Origin: Marmoricola sp.
GTDB taxonomy: Bacteria > Actinomycetota > Actinomycetes > Propionibacteriales > Nocardioidaceae
Length of the DNA stretch: 59,050 bases
Assembly (NCBI GenBank): GCA_025964795.1
Contig: JAOPYC010000017.1
Location: 1-59,050 of the forward strand
Reading direction: 5' to 3'
A program made the position numbers and the translations under genes. The notes below the pieces were generated by a model that saw nothing but the letters and a program-made list of their open reading frames with translations, did no database searches and was not told where the DNA came from. Numbering within the stretch: the stretch's first letter is position 1; every line of letters starts with the position of its first letter. Positions 11,501 through 22,327 of the stretch are shown one piece after another.

Positions 11501-12424
11501 TCACATTAGCACGGAGGCTCCGCGTCCTCCGACGCGTTGCCGCAACGTCCGCCATCCGGCCGGTCCCCGCCTGACGACGTCGTCCGCGTCCTCGGTGACG
11601 AAGGCCAGCACGGTGGGCCCGGCACCCGAGACGACGGCCGGAATTCCCTGCGCCCGCAGCTCCGCGACCAGCGCGAGGGACTCGGGCATGGCCGGCTCGC
11701 GCTGCCGCTGGTGCAAGAAGTCCTCGGTCGCCCGGAGCAGGTGCTCGGGGTGACCGCCGAGGGCTGAGACCAGCAGCGCGGCCCGGCCACTGTTGGCCGC
11801 CGCGTCGGCGTGCGGGACGGTCTCGGGCAGCAGCCCGCGCGCGACGTCGGTGCGTACGCCGCCGGGTGGGACGAACAGCACCGCCGACACGGACGCGTCG
11901 ACGGGCGAGCTCTGCGCCCACACCGTCTCGCGGTCCTGGCCGCTGATCACGAAGCCCCCCAGCAGCGCGGGGGCGACGTTGTCGGGATGGCCCTCGATCC
12001 GGTTGGCCAGGGACAGGGCGAGGTCGTCGTCGAGCAGGTCGGTGCCGGCTGCGACGAGCGCCCGGGCGAGCACGATCCCGCCCACGATCGCGGCGGAGGA
12101 GGATCCCAGCCCGCGGCTGTGCGGGATCCGGTTGGTGCAGGTGAGCCGAAGCCCCGGCGGGCGATGATCCAGCAGCTCGAACGCGGCCCGCATCGCACGC
12201 ACGACCAGGTGGCTCTCGTCGAGCAGGACCTCGCCGTCGCCCTCGCCGTCGACGTGGACCTCGAGCCCCTCGTCGATCACCTTGCCCACGAGGGTGTCGG
12301 ACAGCTCGAGGGCGAGCCCGAGGCAGTCGAACCCGGGCCCGAGGTTCGCACTGGTGGCCGGGACCTCGACGGTGACGGGCCCCCGGACGAACCCAGGGAC
12401 GAGCCCCTCGCCAGGCGCGCCCAT
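11501..12424 (-). CDS. thrB: Homoserine kinase
   Basis: Phosphorylates homoserine for threonine synthesis. GHMP-kinase fold of 307 residues: VPATSANLGPGFDCLG at 21-36 and the ATP-binding PHSRGLGSSSAAIVGG at 101-116. The ATG at 12424 shares a base with the thrC stop (TGATG). It is the last gene of the hom-thrC-thrB set. A GTGACG/CGTCAC hairpin overlaps the stop (11490-11504). Confidence 0.96.
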   Translation of the reverse strand: MGAPGEGLVPGFVRGPVTVEVPATSANLGPGFDCLGLALELSDTLVGKVIDEGLEVHVDGEGDGEVLLDESHLVVRAMRAAFELLDHRPPGLRLTCTNRIPHSRGLGSSSAAIVGGIVLARALVAAGTDLLDDDLALSLANRIEGHPDNVAPALLGGFVISGQDRETVWAQSSPVDASVSAVLFVPPGGVRTDVARGLLPETVPHADAAANSGRAALLVSALGGHPEHLLRATEDFLHQRQREPAMPESLALVAELRAQGIPAVVSGAGPTVLAFVTEDADDVVRRGPAGWRTLRQRVGGRGASVLM

Positions 12425-13506
12425 CAGATGAGGTCGGCGGCGCGCGCTGCAGCGTCCACGTCGGCGTCACACACGGTGTCGACGAGGTCGGTGAAGGTCG
12501 AGAGCGCGGTGTCGATGTCCTTGAGCCCGTGGCCGGTCACGGTCACGACGACCCGCTGGTCGGCGTACCGGACGCCCTCGGATGCCTCGAGCAGGAGGCC
12601 CGCGACGCCGGCCGCGGAGGCCGGCTCGACGAACACCCCGTCGCGGCAGGCCAGCTCGCGCTGCGCGGCCAGGATCTCGGTGTCGGTGACCTGGCGGAAC
12701 TTGCCGCCGGACGAGTCGGCGGCCTCCACGGCGAGGTCCCACGAGGCGGGGTTGCCGATCCGGATCGCGGACGCGACCGTCTCGGGGTCGGGCACGGGCG
12801 CGCCGAGCACGAGCGGCGCGGCGCCGGCGGCCTGCCAGCCGCGCATGACGGGCAGCTTGGTGGTCTCGCCGGCCTGGTGGGACTCGCGGTAGCCGAGCCA
12901 GTACGCCGAGATGTTGCCGGCGTTGCCGGTCGGGAGCATGTGCACGTCGGGGGCGTCCCCGAGGAAGTCGACGATCTCGAAGGCGGCCGTCTTCTGGCCC
13001 TGCAGCCGCATCGGGTTGACCGAGTTCACCAGCGCCACCGGGTAGTGCTCGGCCAGCCCGCGGGAGATGCGCAGGCAGTCGTCGAAGTTGCCGCGGACCA
13101 TGATCACCTGGGCGCCGTGCAGGATCGCCTGGGCCAGCTTGCCCGCGGAGATCTTGCCCTGCGGCACGAGCACGAGCGGCTTCACTCCGGCCCGCGCGGC
13201 GTAGGCCGCCATCGAGGCCGACGTGTTGCCGGTGGAGGCGCAGACCACGGCCTCGGCGCCCTGGCCCACGGCGACCGAGAGCGCGACCGTCATGCCGCGG
13301 TCCTTGAACGAGCCGGTGGGGTTGTCACCCTCGACCTTGAGCCACACCTCGGCGCCGGTCACGTGGCTCAGCCAGGTCGACTCGACCATCGGCGTGCCGC
13401 CCTCGCGCAGGGTGATGGTCGGGGTGCCCTCGGGGAGCGGGAGACGGTGGCGGTACTCCTCGATGACGCCGCGCCACTGCCGCGACTCGGGACGGGGGGC
13501 GCTCAC
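12424..13506 (-). CDS. thrC: Threonine synthase
   Basis: PLP enzyme converting O-phosphohomoserine to threonine. It has 360 residues, the short type usual in actinobacteria. The PLP lysine is Lys68 in [12 protein letters not shown], and the phosphate-binding loop is LPTGNAGN (about 191-198). The GTG at 13506 overlaps the hom stop by four bases (GTGA). Confidence 0.96.
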   Translation of the reverse strand: MSAPRPESRQWRGVIEEYRHRLPLPEGTPTITLREGGTPMVESTWLSHVTGAEVWLKVEGDNPTGSFKDRGMTVALSVAVGQGAEAVVCASTGNTSASMAAYAARAGVKPLVLVPQGKISAGKLAQAILHGAQVIMVRGNFDDCLRISRGLAEHYPVALVNSVNPMRLQGQKTAAFEIVDFLGDAPDVHMLPTGNAGNISAYWLGYRESHQAGETTKLPVMRGWQAAGAAPLVLGAPVPDPETVASAIRIGNPASWDLAVEAADSSGGKFRQVTDTEILAAQRELACRDGVFVEPASAAGVAGLLLEASEGVRYADQRVVVTVTGHGLKDIDTALSTFTDLVDTVCDADVDAAARAADLI

Positions 13507-14816
13507 TCGGACTCGCCCTCGACCCGCATCACGGAGGACACGTCGCGGACGTTGGCCATCCCGCGCAGGGTCTCGACGGTCGCCGCCAGGTCGGCGTCGC
13601 TCGCGCGGTGGGACACCACGACGAGCTGGGCGTCGTCACCGCGGCCCTCCTGGCGGACGGTCTGGATGGAGACGTCGTGCTCGGCGAAGGCCAACGCGAC
13701 CGCGGCGAGCACGCCTGCCTTGTCGTCCACGTCGATCTGCACGTGGTAGCGCGTCTGGGTCTCCCCCATCGGCAGCATCCGGAGGTCGGCGTACGACGAC
13801 TCGCCCGCGCCCCGGACGTCGGCGAGCCGGTTGCGCGCGACGGTGACGAGGTCGCCCATCACGGCGCTCGCGGTGGGGGCGCCACCGGCACCGGGACCGT
13901 AGAACATCAGCTGGCCGGCGGCGGCGCTCTCCACGAACACCGCGTTGTAGGCCTCGCGGACGCTGGCCAGCGGGTGGCTGCGCGGGATCATCGCGGGGTG
14001 CACCCGGGCCGAGACGGCTGGACCGTCGGGGGTCTCCTCCAGGGCGCAGATGGCGAGCAGTTTGACCACGCAGCCCATCTCGGCCGCCGAGGCGACGTCG
14101 CTCGCCGTGACCTCGGAGATGCCCTCGCGGTGCACGTCGGCCGCGGTCACCCGGGTGTGGAAGGCGAGGCTGGCCAGGATCGCGGCCTTGGCAGCGGCGT
14201 CGAACCCCTCGACGTCGGCGGTCGGGTCGGCCTCGGCGTACCCCAGCTCCTGGGCCTCCTCGAGGGCCTCGTCGAACCCCGCGCCGGAGGAGTCCATCCG
14301 GTCGAGGATGAAGTTGGTGGTGCCGTTGACGATGCCCAGCACGCGCTTGACCTGGTCCCCGGCCAGGGACTCGCGCAGTGGTCGCACGATCGGGATGGCG
14401 CCCGCCACGGCGGCCTCGTAGTAGAGGTCGCGCCCGGCCCGGTCGGCAGCCGCGAACAGGGTGCTGCCGTCCTCGGCCAGCAGGGCCTTGTTGGCCGAGA
14501 CCACGCTGGCGCCGTGCTCGAGGGCCGAGAGGATCAGGGTCCGCGCCGGCTCGATGCCGCCGATGACCTCGACCACGACGTCGATGTCGCCGCGTGCGAC
14601 CAGTCCCTCCGCGTCGGTGGTGAAGAGGTGCTCGGGCAGGTCGACGTCGCGCGCCAGGGCGAGCCGGCGGACGGCGACGCCGACGAGCTCGACGGGCGCA
14701 CCGACGCGGGCCTCCAGGTCACGGGCCTGCTCCTGGAGCAGCCGGGCGACCTGGGAACCCACGACGCCGCAGCCGAGCAGGGCGACGCGAACTGGTTTCT
14801 GGGAGTGCTGGTTCAT
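13503..14816 (-). CDS. hom: Homoserine dehydrogenase
   Basis: Reduces aspartate semialdehyde to homoserine. With the chosen start it has 437 residues: NAD(P) Rossmann motif GCGVVG at 15-20, a catalytic domain, and a C-terminal ACT domain (about 355-430) for threonine feedback. I chose the ATG at 14816 because GGGAGGA lies ten bases before it. The earlier in-frame start at 14834 would place this Shine-Dalgarno inside codons 2-3. No stand-alone aspartokinase is nearby. Confidence 0.95.
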   Translation of the reverse strand: MNQHSQKPVRVALLGCGVVGSQVARLLQEQARDLEARVGAPVELVGVAVRRLALARDVDLPEHLFTTDAEGLVARGDIDVVVEVIGGIEPARTLILSALEHGASVVSANKALLAEDGSTLFAAADRAGRDLYYEAAVAGAIPIVRPLRESLAGDQVKRVLGIVNGTTNFILDRMDSSGAGFDEALEEAQELGYAEADPTADVEGFDAAAKAAILASLAFHTRVTAADVHREGISEVTASDVASAAEMGCVVKLLAICALEETPDGPAVSARVHPAMIPRSHPLASVREAYNAVFVESAAAGQLMFYGPGAGGAPTASAVMGDLVTVARNRLADVRGAGESSYADLRMLPMGETQTRYHVQIDVDDKAGVLAAVALAFAEHDVSIQTVRQEGRGDDAQLVVVSHRASDADLAATVETLRGMANVRDVSSVMRVEGESE

Positions 14817-14882
14817 CGCGACACATCCTCCCACCTGCGGGGGGACACCACTGACACCTATCCGACTGCTGAGGTGCTGGGC

Positions 14883-16295
14883 TCAGCCGAGGTCGGTGGC
14901 GAGCAGGTCGTCCAGCGTCTCCCGGCGTACGACGACGCGGGACTCACCGTCGCGCACGGACACCACCGGCGGTCGCAGCGCGTGGTTGTAGTTGCTGGCC
15001 ATCGACCGGCAGTAGGCCCCCGTCCCGGGCACGGCGACGAGGTCGCCGGGAGCCACGTCGCCGGGCAGGAACTCGTCCTTGACGATGATGTCGCCGGCCT
15101 CGCAGTGCTTGCCGACCAGGCGCGTCATCAGGGCCGGGGCGTCGGACGCGCGGTTGGCGAGGGTGCAGGAGTAGTCGGCGTCGTAGAGGGCGGTGCGGAT
15201 GTTGTCGCTCATGCCGCCGTCGACCGAGACGTAGGTGCGCACCGCGCCGCCGTCGAGCTCGACCGCCTTGACGGTGCCGACCTCGTAGACGGTGCACATC
15301 GCCGGACCGGCGATCGCGCGACCCGGCTCGATGGACAGCCGCGGGACGGGGATGTCGCGGACCTTGCACTCGTCGCGAACGATCTTGGTCATCTCGATGG
15401 CCAGCTGCGCGGCGTCGGACGGGTCGTCCTGGGTCGTGTAGGCGATGCCGAAGCCACCCCCGAGGTCGAGCTCGGGCAGCTCGACACCGATCTCGCTGGA
15501 GATCTGCGCGTGCAGCGCTAGCACCCGCCGCGCCGCCACCTCGAAGCCCGAGGAGTCGAAGATCTGCGACCCGATGTGCGAGTGCAGCCCGAGCAGCTCG
15601 AGCCCGGGCGCCTCGTGGATCTGGCGTACGGCGTCCAGGGCGTCGCCACTGCTGATCGAGAACCCGAACTTCTGGTCCTCGTGGGCGGTGGCGATGTACT
15701 CGTGGGTGTGCGCCTCGACGCCGGCGGTGACCCGCACCATCACCTTGACGGGGGCACGAGCCGCTCCGTCGGACGAGCTTGTCGAGACCAGCTCGGCCAG
15801 CCGGTCGATCTCGTGGAAGGAGTCGACGACGATCCGGCCCACGCCCAGCTCGACGGCCAGGCGCAGCTCGGCCACGGTCTTGTTGTTGCCGTGGAACCCG
15901 ACGCGCTCCATCGGGAAGCCGGCGCGCACGGCCACGGCGAGCTCGCCCCCGGAGCAGACGTCGAGGCTGAGCCCCTCCTCGTGGATCCACCGGGCGACCG
16001 TCGTGCACAGGAACGCCTTGCCGGCGTAGTAGACGTCGCAGTCGGCGAACCCGTCCTGGAAGGCCCGGGCCCGGGCGCGGAAGTCCGCCTCGTCCAGGAC
16101 GTACGCCGGAGACCCGTGCTCGGCCACCAGGTCGGTCAGCCGGACGCCGCCGACCTCGAGGGCGCCGTCGACCTTGCGTGCGGTCCCCGACCACAGCTGC
16201 TGGACCAGGGCGTTGGGGTCCTCCGGCTCGCGCAGCCACGCCGGCCCACGGACGGAGACAGCAGCGTGCGCCCAGCCCGCTTCGTGGGCTCTCAC
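14883..16295 (-). CDS. lysA: Diaminopimelate decarboxylase
   Basis: PLP fold-III decarboxylase making lysine from meso-DAP. It has 470 residues, with the PLP lysine Lys93 in YYAGKAFLC, the catalytic-site cysteine in VGKHCEAGD, and C-terminal MASNYNHALRPP. The start is GTG at 16295, overlapping the argS stop (GTGA). Codons for a variable loop (STSSSDGAARAP) contain GACGAGCTTGTCGAGACC, which resembles a dispersed repeat; see findings. Confidence 0.95.
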   Translation of the reverse strand: MRAHEAGWAHAAVSVRGPAWLREPEDPNALVQQLWSGTARKVDGALEVGGVRLTDLVAEHGSPAYVLDEADFRARARAFQDGFADCDVYYAGKAFLCTTVARWIHEEGLSLDVCSGGELAVAVRAGFPMERVGFHGNNKTVAELRLAVELGVGRIVVDSFHEIDRLAELVSTSSSDGAARAPVKVMVRVTAGVEAHTHEYIATAHEDQKFGFSISSGDALDAVRQIHEAPGLELLGLHSHIGSQIFDSSGFEVAARRVLALHAQISSEIGVELPELDLGGGFGIAYTTQDDPSDAAQLAIEMTKIVRDECKVRDIPVPRLSIEPGRAIAGPAMCTVYEVGTVKAVELDGGAVRTYVSVDGGMSDNIRTALYDADYSCTLANRASDAPALMTRLVGKHCEAGDIIVKDEFLPGDVAPGDLVAVPGTGAYCRSMASNYNHALRPPVVSVRDGESRVVVRRETLDDLLATDLG

Positions 16296-17959
16296 ATCCG
16301 CTCCGGGGCGGAGACGCCGAGCAGGCCCAGGCCGTTGGCGATGACCGTCCGGGTCGCGACCACGAGCATCAGGCGCGCCTCGTTGGCAGGAGTCACCGGG
16401 GCGTCGCCCTGCGGGAGCATCCGGCACTCCTTGGTGTCATACCACCGGTTGAAGGTGGACGCCGTGCTCTCCAGGTAGCGCGCGACCCGGTGCGGCTCCC
16501 GGAGCTCGGCGGCGCTGGCCACCACCCGGGGGAACTCGGCCAGCGCCCGCAGGAGGTCACCGTCGCGCGGGTGGGAGAGCAGGGTCGGGTCGAAGTCCGC
16601 CGGCAGCGACATCCCGAGGTCGGCGGCGTTGGCCATCATCCGGCAGGTGCGCGCGTGGGCGTACTGGACGTAGTAGACCGGGTTGTCGTTGGAGGCCTTG
16701 GTGATCTCGGCGACGTCCAGCACCAGCGGTGAGTCGGCGGGGTAGCGGGCGAGGGAGTAGCGCAGGGCGTCCACGCCGATCTCCTCGGCCAGCTCGTCCA
16801 GGGTCACGATCGTGCCGGCGCGCTTGGAGAGCTTCATCTCGGCGCCGCCCTGCATGATCTTGACGAGCTGCCCGATCAGCACGTCGAGCGTCTGGGCCGG
16901 GTCGTCGCCGACGCAGGCGGCCATCGCCTTCAGGCGTCCCACGTAGCCGTGGTGGTCGGCCCCGAGCAGGTAGACGCAGTTGTCGAAGCCGCGCGCCCGC
17001 TTGTTCAGGTAGTAGGCGGTGTCGGAGGCGAAGTAGGTCAGCTCGCCGTCGGACTTGATCAGCACCCGGTCCTTGTCGTCGCCGAAGTCGGTCGTGCGCA
17101 TCCACAGCGCCCCACCCTCGGTGTAGACGTGCCCGAGGTCCTGCAGTCGCTGCAACGTCTCGGGGACCGAGCCCGACGCGTGGAGGGACTGCTCGGAGAA
17201 CCAGACGTCGAAGTGGGTGTTGAAGCGCTCGAGCGACTGCTGCTGCGCGGCCAGCTGGAGCTCGTAGCCCTTGGCCCGCACGGCCACGAGTCGCTCCTCG
17301 GGCGGCAGCTCGAAGATGCCGGGGCTGGCCGCCTCCACCGCCTTCGCGAGCTCGTCGATGTAGCCGCCGGCGTACCCCGACTCGGGCTTGGGCAGGCCGA
17401 GCGCCGAGGCGATGATCGAGTCGGCGAAGTGGTTCATCTGCACGCCGCGGTCGTTGATGTAGAACTCGCGGGTCACCTCGGCCCCGGCAGCGCTCAGCAC
17501 CCGCCCGATGGCGTCCCCCAGGACCGCCCAGCGGGTGTGGCCGAGGTGCAGCGGGCCGGTCGGGTTCGCCGAGATGAACTCCACGTTGATCTTGTGCCCG
17601 GCGAGCACCTCGGTGTGGCCGTAGCGGTCTCCGGCCGCGACGACGTCCGCCGCCACCTGCCCCTGGGCCCCGGTCTCGACGGTGATGTTCAGGAAACCCG
17701 GACCGGCGACGTCCACGGCGCCGATGCCGGCGTCCTTGGCGAGCTCCTCGGCGAGCATCCCGGCGAGCGCGCGCGGGTTCAGGCCGGCCTTCTTGCCCAG
17801 CTGGAGAGCGACGTTGGTCGCGTAGTCCCCGTGCTCCTTGCTCCGCGGGCGCTCGACCACCACCGTGGCCGGGACCCCGTCGGGCAGGCTCAGGCGGCCG
17901 TCCTCGCTGAGCGTGGTCAGGGCAGAGACGATCGCGGTGGAGAGCTGGGCGGGATTCAC
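16292..17959 (-). CDS. argS: Arginyl-tRNA synthetase
   Basis: Class I synthetase of 555 residues. The HIGH signature appears as HLGH at 138-141 in SANPTGPLHLGHTRWAV. An N-terminal additional domain comes first (about 1-110), and the C-terminal DALR anticodon domain starts at about 435 and ends in SAPERM. The start is GTG at 17959. It heads the argS-lysA-hom-thrC-thrB cluster and is divergent from a tRNA-Arg gene 78 bases away. Confidence 0.97.
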   Translation of the reverse strand: MNPAQLSTAIVSALTTLSEDGRLSLPDGVPATVVVERPRSKEHGDYATNVALQLGKKAGLNPRALAGMLAEELAKDAGIGAVDVAGPGFLNITVETGAQGQVAADVVAAGDRYGHTEVLAGHKINVEFISANPTGPLHLGHTRWAVLGDAIGRVLSAAGAEVTREFYINDRGVQMNHFADSIIASALGLPKPESGYAGGYIDELAKAVEAASPGIFELPPEERLVAVRAKGYELQLAAQQQSLERFNTHFDVWFSEQSLHASGSVPETLQRLQDLGHVYTEGGALWMRTTDFGDDKDRVLIKSDGELTYFASDTAYYLNKRARGFDNCVYLLGADHHGYVGRLKAMAACVGDDPAQTLDVLIGQLVKIMQGGAEMKLSKRAGTIVTLDELAEEIGVDALRYSLARYPADSPLVLDVAEITKASNDNPVYYVQYAHARTCRMMANAADLGMSLPADFDPTLLSHPRDGDLLRALAEFPRVVASAAELREPHRVARYLESTASTFNRWYDTKECRMLPQGDAPVTPANEARLMLVVATRTVIANGLGLLGVSAPERM

Positions 17960-18037
17960 CCCGCCAGCCTATCGGCGGCTCCGATTGCCGGCGATCGAGT
18001 ATCGCCCGGTAGTGTTCGGGATCGCGCGTCGGCGCAT

Positions 18038-18113
18038 GCCTCCGTAGCTCAGGGGATAGAGCACTGGTTTCCGGTACCAGGTGTCGCAGGTTCGAATCCT
18101 GCCGGAGGCACCA
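18038..18113 (+). tRNA. tRNA-Arg (anticodon CCG)
   Basis: Complete cloverleaf: acceptor GCCTCCG (18038-18044) pairs with CGGAGGC (18103-18109), anticodon stem CTGGT/ACCAG, seven-base loop TTCCGGT with anticodon CCG at 18071-18073, T-arm GCAGG-TTCGAAT-CCTGC. Discriminator is A18110 and CCA is encoded (18111-18113). It reads CGG, a common arginine codon here. A TAGTGT -10-like box lies at 18010-18015. Confidence 0.97.
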
Positions 18114-18265
18114 CCGGAGTCGGGCCCCAGTCCGCCCGGACGCGGGCACCGTGAGATTGCTGACACATCCGGCTCCGTGGCCTCCTCCCCTGCGGTTCTC
18201 GTGCGCTGGGGTCTAGCCTTGCGGGGTACTCACACATCCGCGCGTTGGAAGAGGCGAAACTGGCC

Positions 18266-21200
18266 GTGCCCGAGTCAACTGAGGACAGCTCGATGTCCGG
18301 ATTCGGAGCCAATGAATGGCTCGTCGACGAGATGCGTGAGCGGTACCAGAAGGATCCCGACAGCGTCGACAAGGTCTGGTGGGACTTCTTCGACAAGGGC
18401 CCCCACCAGGGCAGCACCGCCGACTCGTCTGCTGCGCCGACCTCTGCGGCCGCCAACGGCGACAGCGCGCACGGCCCGGTGACCGCGTCGACCGGGGCCC
18501 CGAAGAGCCGTCCTGGCGCCGCCAAGGCCGAGAGCAAGCCGGCCCCGAAGACCGCCCCGAAGACCGCCCCCAAGACCGAGCAGAAGAACGCCGAGAAGAA
18601 GGCCGAGAAGTCACCGAGCGTGCAGTCCGAGAGCAAGAACAGCGGGAAGGGCGCCACCAAGAGCGCCGCCAGCAGCAACGACAAGTCCGCCTCGAAGGGC
18701 GCTGACCAGGTCGAGTCCGAGGCGAGGGACGAGCCGCAGTACACCGTGCTCAAGGGCGCCCCGGCCCGCACCGTGGCCAACATGGACGCCAGCCTAACCG
18801 TGCCCAACGCCAAGAGCGTGCGCTCGGTGCCGGTGATGCTGCTGTTGGACAACCGCATCTTCTTCAACAACCACCTCGCCCGGGCCCGCGGCGGCAAGGT
18901 TTCCTTCACCCACCTCATCGGCTTCGCCATCGTTCGCGCGCTCAAGTCGATGCCGTCGATGAACGTCGGGTACGACGAGATCGACGGCAAGCCCAACCTG
19001 ATCACCCCGGCCCACGTCAACCTGGGCCTGGCCATCGACATGAAGAAGGACGACGGCTCCCGCACGCTCCTGGTGCCCAGCATCAAGGCGACCGAGGACA
19101 TGGACTTCGCCCACTTCTGGACCGCCTACGAGGACGTCGTCCGCAAGGCCCGCAACGGCAAGCTGCAGGTCTCCGACTTCCAGGGCACCACGATCAGCCT
19201 GACCAACCCCGGCACGATCGGCACCAACCACTCGGTGCCGCGGTTGATGAAGGGCCAGGGCGCGATCATCGGTGTCGGCTCGATGGAGTACCCGCCCGAG
19301 TTCCAGGGCGCGTCGGAGGAGACGCTGACCCGCAACGCGATCAGCAAGATCATGACGCTGACCTCGACCTACGACCACCGCGTGATCCAGGGCGCCGCGA
19401 GCGGTGAGTTCCTGCGCATCGTGCACGGCCTGCTGCTCGGCCAGGACAACTTCTACGACGACATCTTCCGCTCGCTGCGCATCCCCTACGAGCCGATCCG
19501 CTGGTCCTCGGACATCTCGACCAACCACGACGACGAGATCAGCAAGCAGGCCCGGATCCTCGAGCTGATCCACGCCTACCGGGTGCGCGGGCACATGATG
19601 GCCGACACCGACCCGCTGGAGTACAAGCAGCGCAGCCACCCCGACCTCGAGGTCGAGTCGCACGGCCTGACCCTGTGGGACCTCGACCGCGAGTTCGCCA
19701 CCGGATCCTTCGGCGGCGAGCGCCGGTTCATGAAGATGCGCTCGATCCTGGGCATCCTGCGCGACTCCTACTGCCGCACGGTCGGCATCGAGTACATGCA
19801 CATCCAGGACCCCGAGCAGCGCCGCTGGATCCAGGAGCGCGTGGAGCAGCCCCACCAGAAGCCCCCGCGCGAGGAGCAGCTGCGGATCCTGCTCAAGCTC
19901 AACCAGGCGGAGGCCTTCGAGACCTTCCTGCAGACCAAGTTCGTCGGGCAGAAGCGGTTCAGCCTCGAGGGTGGCGAGACCACCGTCCCGCTGATCGACG
20001 AGATCTGCGAGGCGGCCGCCGAGGCCGGCCTCGACGAGGTCACGATGGGCATGGCCCACCGCGGACGGCTCAACGTGCTGGCCAACATCGTGGGCAAGAG
20101 CTACAGCCAGATCTTCCGCGAGTTCGAGGGCAACATCGACCCGCGGACCGTCCAGGGCTCCGGCGACGTGAAGTACCACCTCGGCGCCGAGGGCGAGTTC
20201 CTCTCCGACAACGGCGACAAGATCAAGGTCTCCGTCGCCGCGAACCCGTCCCACCTCGAGGCCGTCGACCCCGTCCTGGAGGGCATCGCCCGCGCAAAGC
20301 AGGACGTGCTCAACCAGGGTGAGGCGTTCCCGGTGCTGCCGTTGCTCGTGCACGGTGACGCCGCGTTCGCCGGCCAGGGCGTGGTGGCGGAGACGCTGAA
20401 CCTCTCCCAGCTGCGCGGCTACCGCACCGGCGGCACCATCCACGTGGTGGTCAACAACCAGGTCGGGTTCACCACCTCGCCCGCCGCGTCGCGCTCCTCG
20501 CTCTACTGCACGGACGTGGCCCGGATGGTGCAGGCGCCGATCTTCCACGTGAACGGCGACGACCCCGAGGCCTGCATCCGCGTGGCCCGGCTCGCCTTCG
20601 AGTACCGCCAGGCGTTCAACAAGGACGTCGTCGTGGACCTCGTCTGCTACCGCCGCCGCGGCCACAACGAGGGTGATGACCCGTCGTACACCCAGCCGCT
20701 GATGTACGACCTGATCGAGCAGAAGCGGTCCGTGCGCAAGCTCTACACCGAGTCCCTGATCGGTCGCGGGGACATCACGCTGGAGGAGGCCGAGCAGGTC
20801 CTCAAGGACTACCAGCAGCAGCTCGAGCGCGTCTTCACCGAGGTGCGGGAGGCCAGCAGCGTCCCGGAGTCCTGGACCACCGTCCCGGACTACCCGGAGA
20901 AGACCCACGAGGACTTCACCACGGCGATCCCCCGGGAGACGCTCAAGCGGATCTCCGACTCCTACGTGAGCGCCCCCGACGGGTTCACCGTGCACCCGAA
21001 GGTGCTGCCGCAGCTGCAGCGCCGGGCCGCGGCGATGACGGACGGGCCGATCGACTGGGGCGCCGGTGAGATCCTGGCGCTCGGGTCGCTGCTGATGGAC
21101 GGCCGGCCCGTGCGACTCTCCGGCCAGGACTCGCGCCGTGGCACCTTCGCGAGCCGGTTCGCCACCATCGTCGACCGCCACAACGCCAGCGAGTGGACGC

Positions 21201-22108
21201 CCCTGGCCAACCTCACCGAGGACCAGGCCAGCTTCTACGTCTACGACTCCCTGCTCTCGGAGTACGCCGCGCTCGGGTTCGAGTACGGCTACTCGGTGGC
21301 CCGTCCCGACGCCCTCGTGGCCTGGGAGGCCCAGTTCGGCGACTTCGTCAACGGCGCGCAGACCGTCATCGATGAGTTCATCACCGCCAGCAACACGAAG
21401 TGGGGCCAGCAGTCCGGCGTCGTGCTGCTGCTGCCGCACGGCTACGAGGGACAGGGGCCGGACCACTCCTCGGCCCGCATCGAGCGGTTCCTGCAGATGG
21501 CCGCCGACGAGGCGTTCGTCGTCGCCCAGCCGTCGACCCCGGCGAGCTACTTCCACCTGCTCCGCCGGCACGCGCTCGGCGACCAGCACCGGCCGATGAT
21601 CGTGTTCACGCCCAAGTCGATGCTCCGTCGCAAGGAGGCCGCCTCCCAGCCCGACGACTTCACCGAGGGCACCTTCCGGCCGCTGATCGCGGACTCGGTC
21701 GCGATCGCTGATCCCGAGAAGGTCGACACGCTGCTGCTGTGCAGCGGCCGGATCACCTGGGACCTGATGGTGGAGCGCGCCAAGCTGCAGGGCGACTCCC
21801 CCACCACGGCGATCGCCCGCATCGAGCAGCTCTACCCGGAGCCGCTCGAGGAGATCCAGGCCGAGATCAAGCGCTACCCGAACCTCGAGGAGATCCGCTG
21901 GGTGCAGGACGAGCCGGCCAACATGGGCCCCTCGCCGCACTTCCGGCTGAACCTGTTCGGCGAGCTCGGCCTCCCGGTCGGCATCATCTCGCGGCCCGCC
22001 TCCAGCTCGCCGTCGGTGGGGCAGCACTCGCGCCACGTCGAGGAGCTCAAGGGCATCATGAGCGAGGCGTTCGCCCAGGTCCGCGGCAAGGCCGAGGAGA
22101 GCTACTAG
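18266..22108 (+). CDS. kgd: Multifunctional 2-oxoglutarate decarboxylase / dehydrogenase E1-E2 fusion
   Basis: Actinobacterial SucA/Kgd of about 1,280 residues that decarboxylates 2-oxoglutarate with TPP and works within a hybrid dehydrogenase complex. In order: an E1-type N-terminal segment ([10 protein letters not shown]), an Ala/Lys/Pro linker (about 50-160), an E2-like acyltransferase domain without lipoyl domain and with the catalytic DHR (His371), then the E1 body with TPP/Mg motif [11 protein letters not shown] from Asp698. I take the GTG at 18266. A TTG at 18245 and an ATG at 18293 (with GAGGA seven bases upstream) are alternatives. The 153 bases after the tRNA hold only its leader. 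Confidence 0.95.
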   Translation: MPESTEDSSMSGFGANEWLVDEMRERYQKDPDSVDKVWWDFFDKGPHQGSTADSSAAPTSAAANGDSAHGPVTASTGAPKSRPGAAKAESKPAPKTAPKTAPKTEQKNAEKKAEKSPSVQSESKNSGKGATKSAASSNDKSASKGADQVESEARDEPQYTVLKGAPARTVANMDASLTVPNAKSVRSVPVMLLLDNRIFFNNHLARARGGKVSFTHLIGFAIVRALKSMPSMNVGYDEIDGKPNLITPAHVNLGLAIDMKKDDGSRTLLVPSIKATEDMDFAHFWTAYEDVVRKARNGKLQVSDFQGTTISLTNPGTIGTNHSVPRLMKGQGAIIGVGSMEYPPEFQGASEETLTRNAISKIMTLTSTYDHRVIQGAASGEFLRIVHGLLLGQDNFYDDIFRSLRIPYEPIRWSSDISTNHDDEISKQARILELIHAYRVRGHMMADTDPLEYKQRSHPDLEVESHGLTLWDLDREFATGSFGGERRFMKMRSILGILRDSYCRTVGIEYMHIQDPEQRRWIQERVEQPHQKPPREEQLRILLKLNQAEAFETFLQTKFVGQKRFSLEGGETTVPLIDEICEAAAEAGLDEVTMGMAHRGRLNVLANIVGKSYSQIFREFEGNIDPRTVQGSGDVKYHLGAEGEFLSDNGDKIKVSVAANPSHLEAVDPVLEGIARAKQDVLNQGEAFPVLPLLVHGDAAFAGQGVVAETLNLSQLRGYRTGGTIHVVVNNQVGFTTSPAASRSSLYCTDVARMVQAPIFHVNGDDPEACIRVARLAFEYRQAFNKDVVVDLVCYRRRGHNEGDDPSYTQPLMYDLIEQKRSVRKLYTESLIGRGDITLEEAEQVLKDYQQQLERVFTEVREASSVPESWTTVPDYPEKTHEDFTTAIPRETLKRISDSYVSAPDGFTVHPKVLPQLQRRAAAMTDGPIDWGAGEILALGSLLMDGRPVRLSGQDSRRGTFASRFATIVDRHNASEWTPLANLTEDQASFYVYDSLLSEYAALGFEYGYSVARPDALVAWEAQFGDFVNGAQTVIDEFITASNTKWGQQSGVVLLLPHGYEGQGPDHSSARIERFLQMAADEAFVVAQPSTPASYFHLLRRHALGDQHRPMIVFTPKSMLRRKEAASQPDDFTEGTFRPLIADSVAIADPEKVDTLLLCSGRITWDLMVERAKLQGDSPTTAIARIEQLYPEPLEEIQAEIKRYPNLEEIRWVQDEPANMGPSPHFRLNLFGELGLPVGIISRPASSSPSVGQHSRHVEELKGIMSEAFAQVRGKAEESY

Positions 22109-22114
22109 CCCGGC

Positions 22115-22294
22115 ATGTACTTCACCGACCGCGGCATCGAGGAGCTCCAGAAGCGCCGGGGCGACGAGCAGGTGACGCTCGACTGGCTGGGCGACCGGCT
22201 GCAGGAGTTCAGCGACCTGCACCCCGAGTTCGAGACGCCGGTCGAGCGGTTCGCCACCTGGCTCGCCCGCCTCGACGATCCCGAGGACGAGTAG
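22115..22294 (+). CDS. DUF6104 family protein
   Basis: A 59-residue acidic protein beginning MYFTDRGIEELQKRRGDEQV and ending in RLDDPEDE, six bases after the kgd stop on the same strand. The sequence closely recalls the small conserved actinobacterial family DUF6104, found as very similar 55-60 residue proteins in Streptomyces. No membrane segment or metal motif is visible, and its function is unknown. The position suggests co-transcription with kgd. Confidence 0.85.
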   Translation: MYFTDRGIEELQKRRGDEQVTLDWLGDRLQEFSDLHPEFETPVERFATWLARLDDPEDE

Positions 22295-22327
22295 CGCGGT
22301 CCGGACTCTCCGGGCCCGACTGCTCGC

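Noticed and set aside
18794..22222. A 1,142-codon open frame on the minus strand opposite kgd
   Set aside because: It lies wholly antisense to a strongly conserved gene; the Leu/Val/Arg/Gly/Asp-rich translation has no family features and reflects GC-rich third positions.
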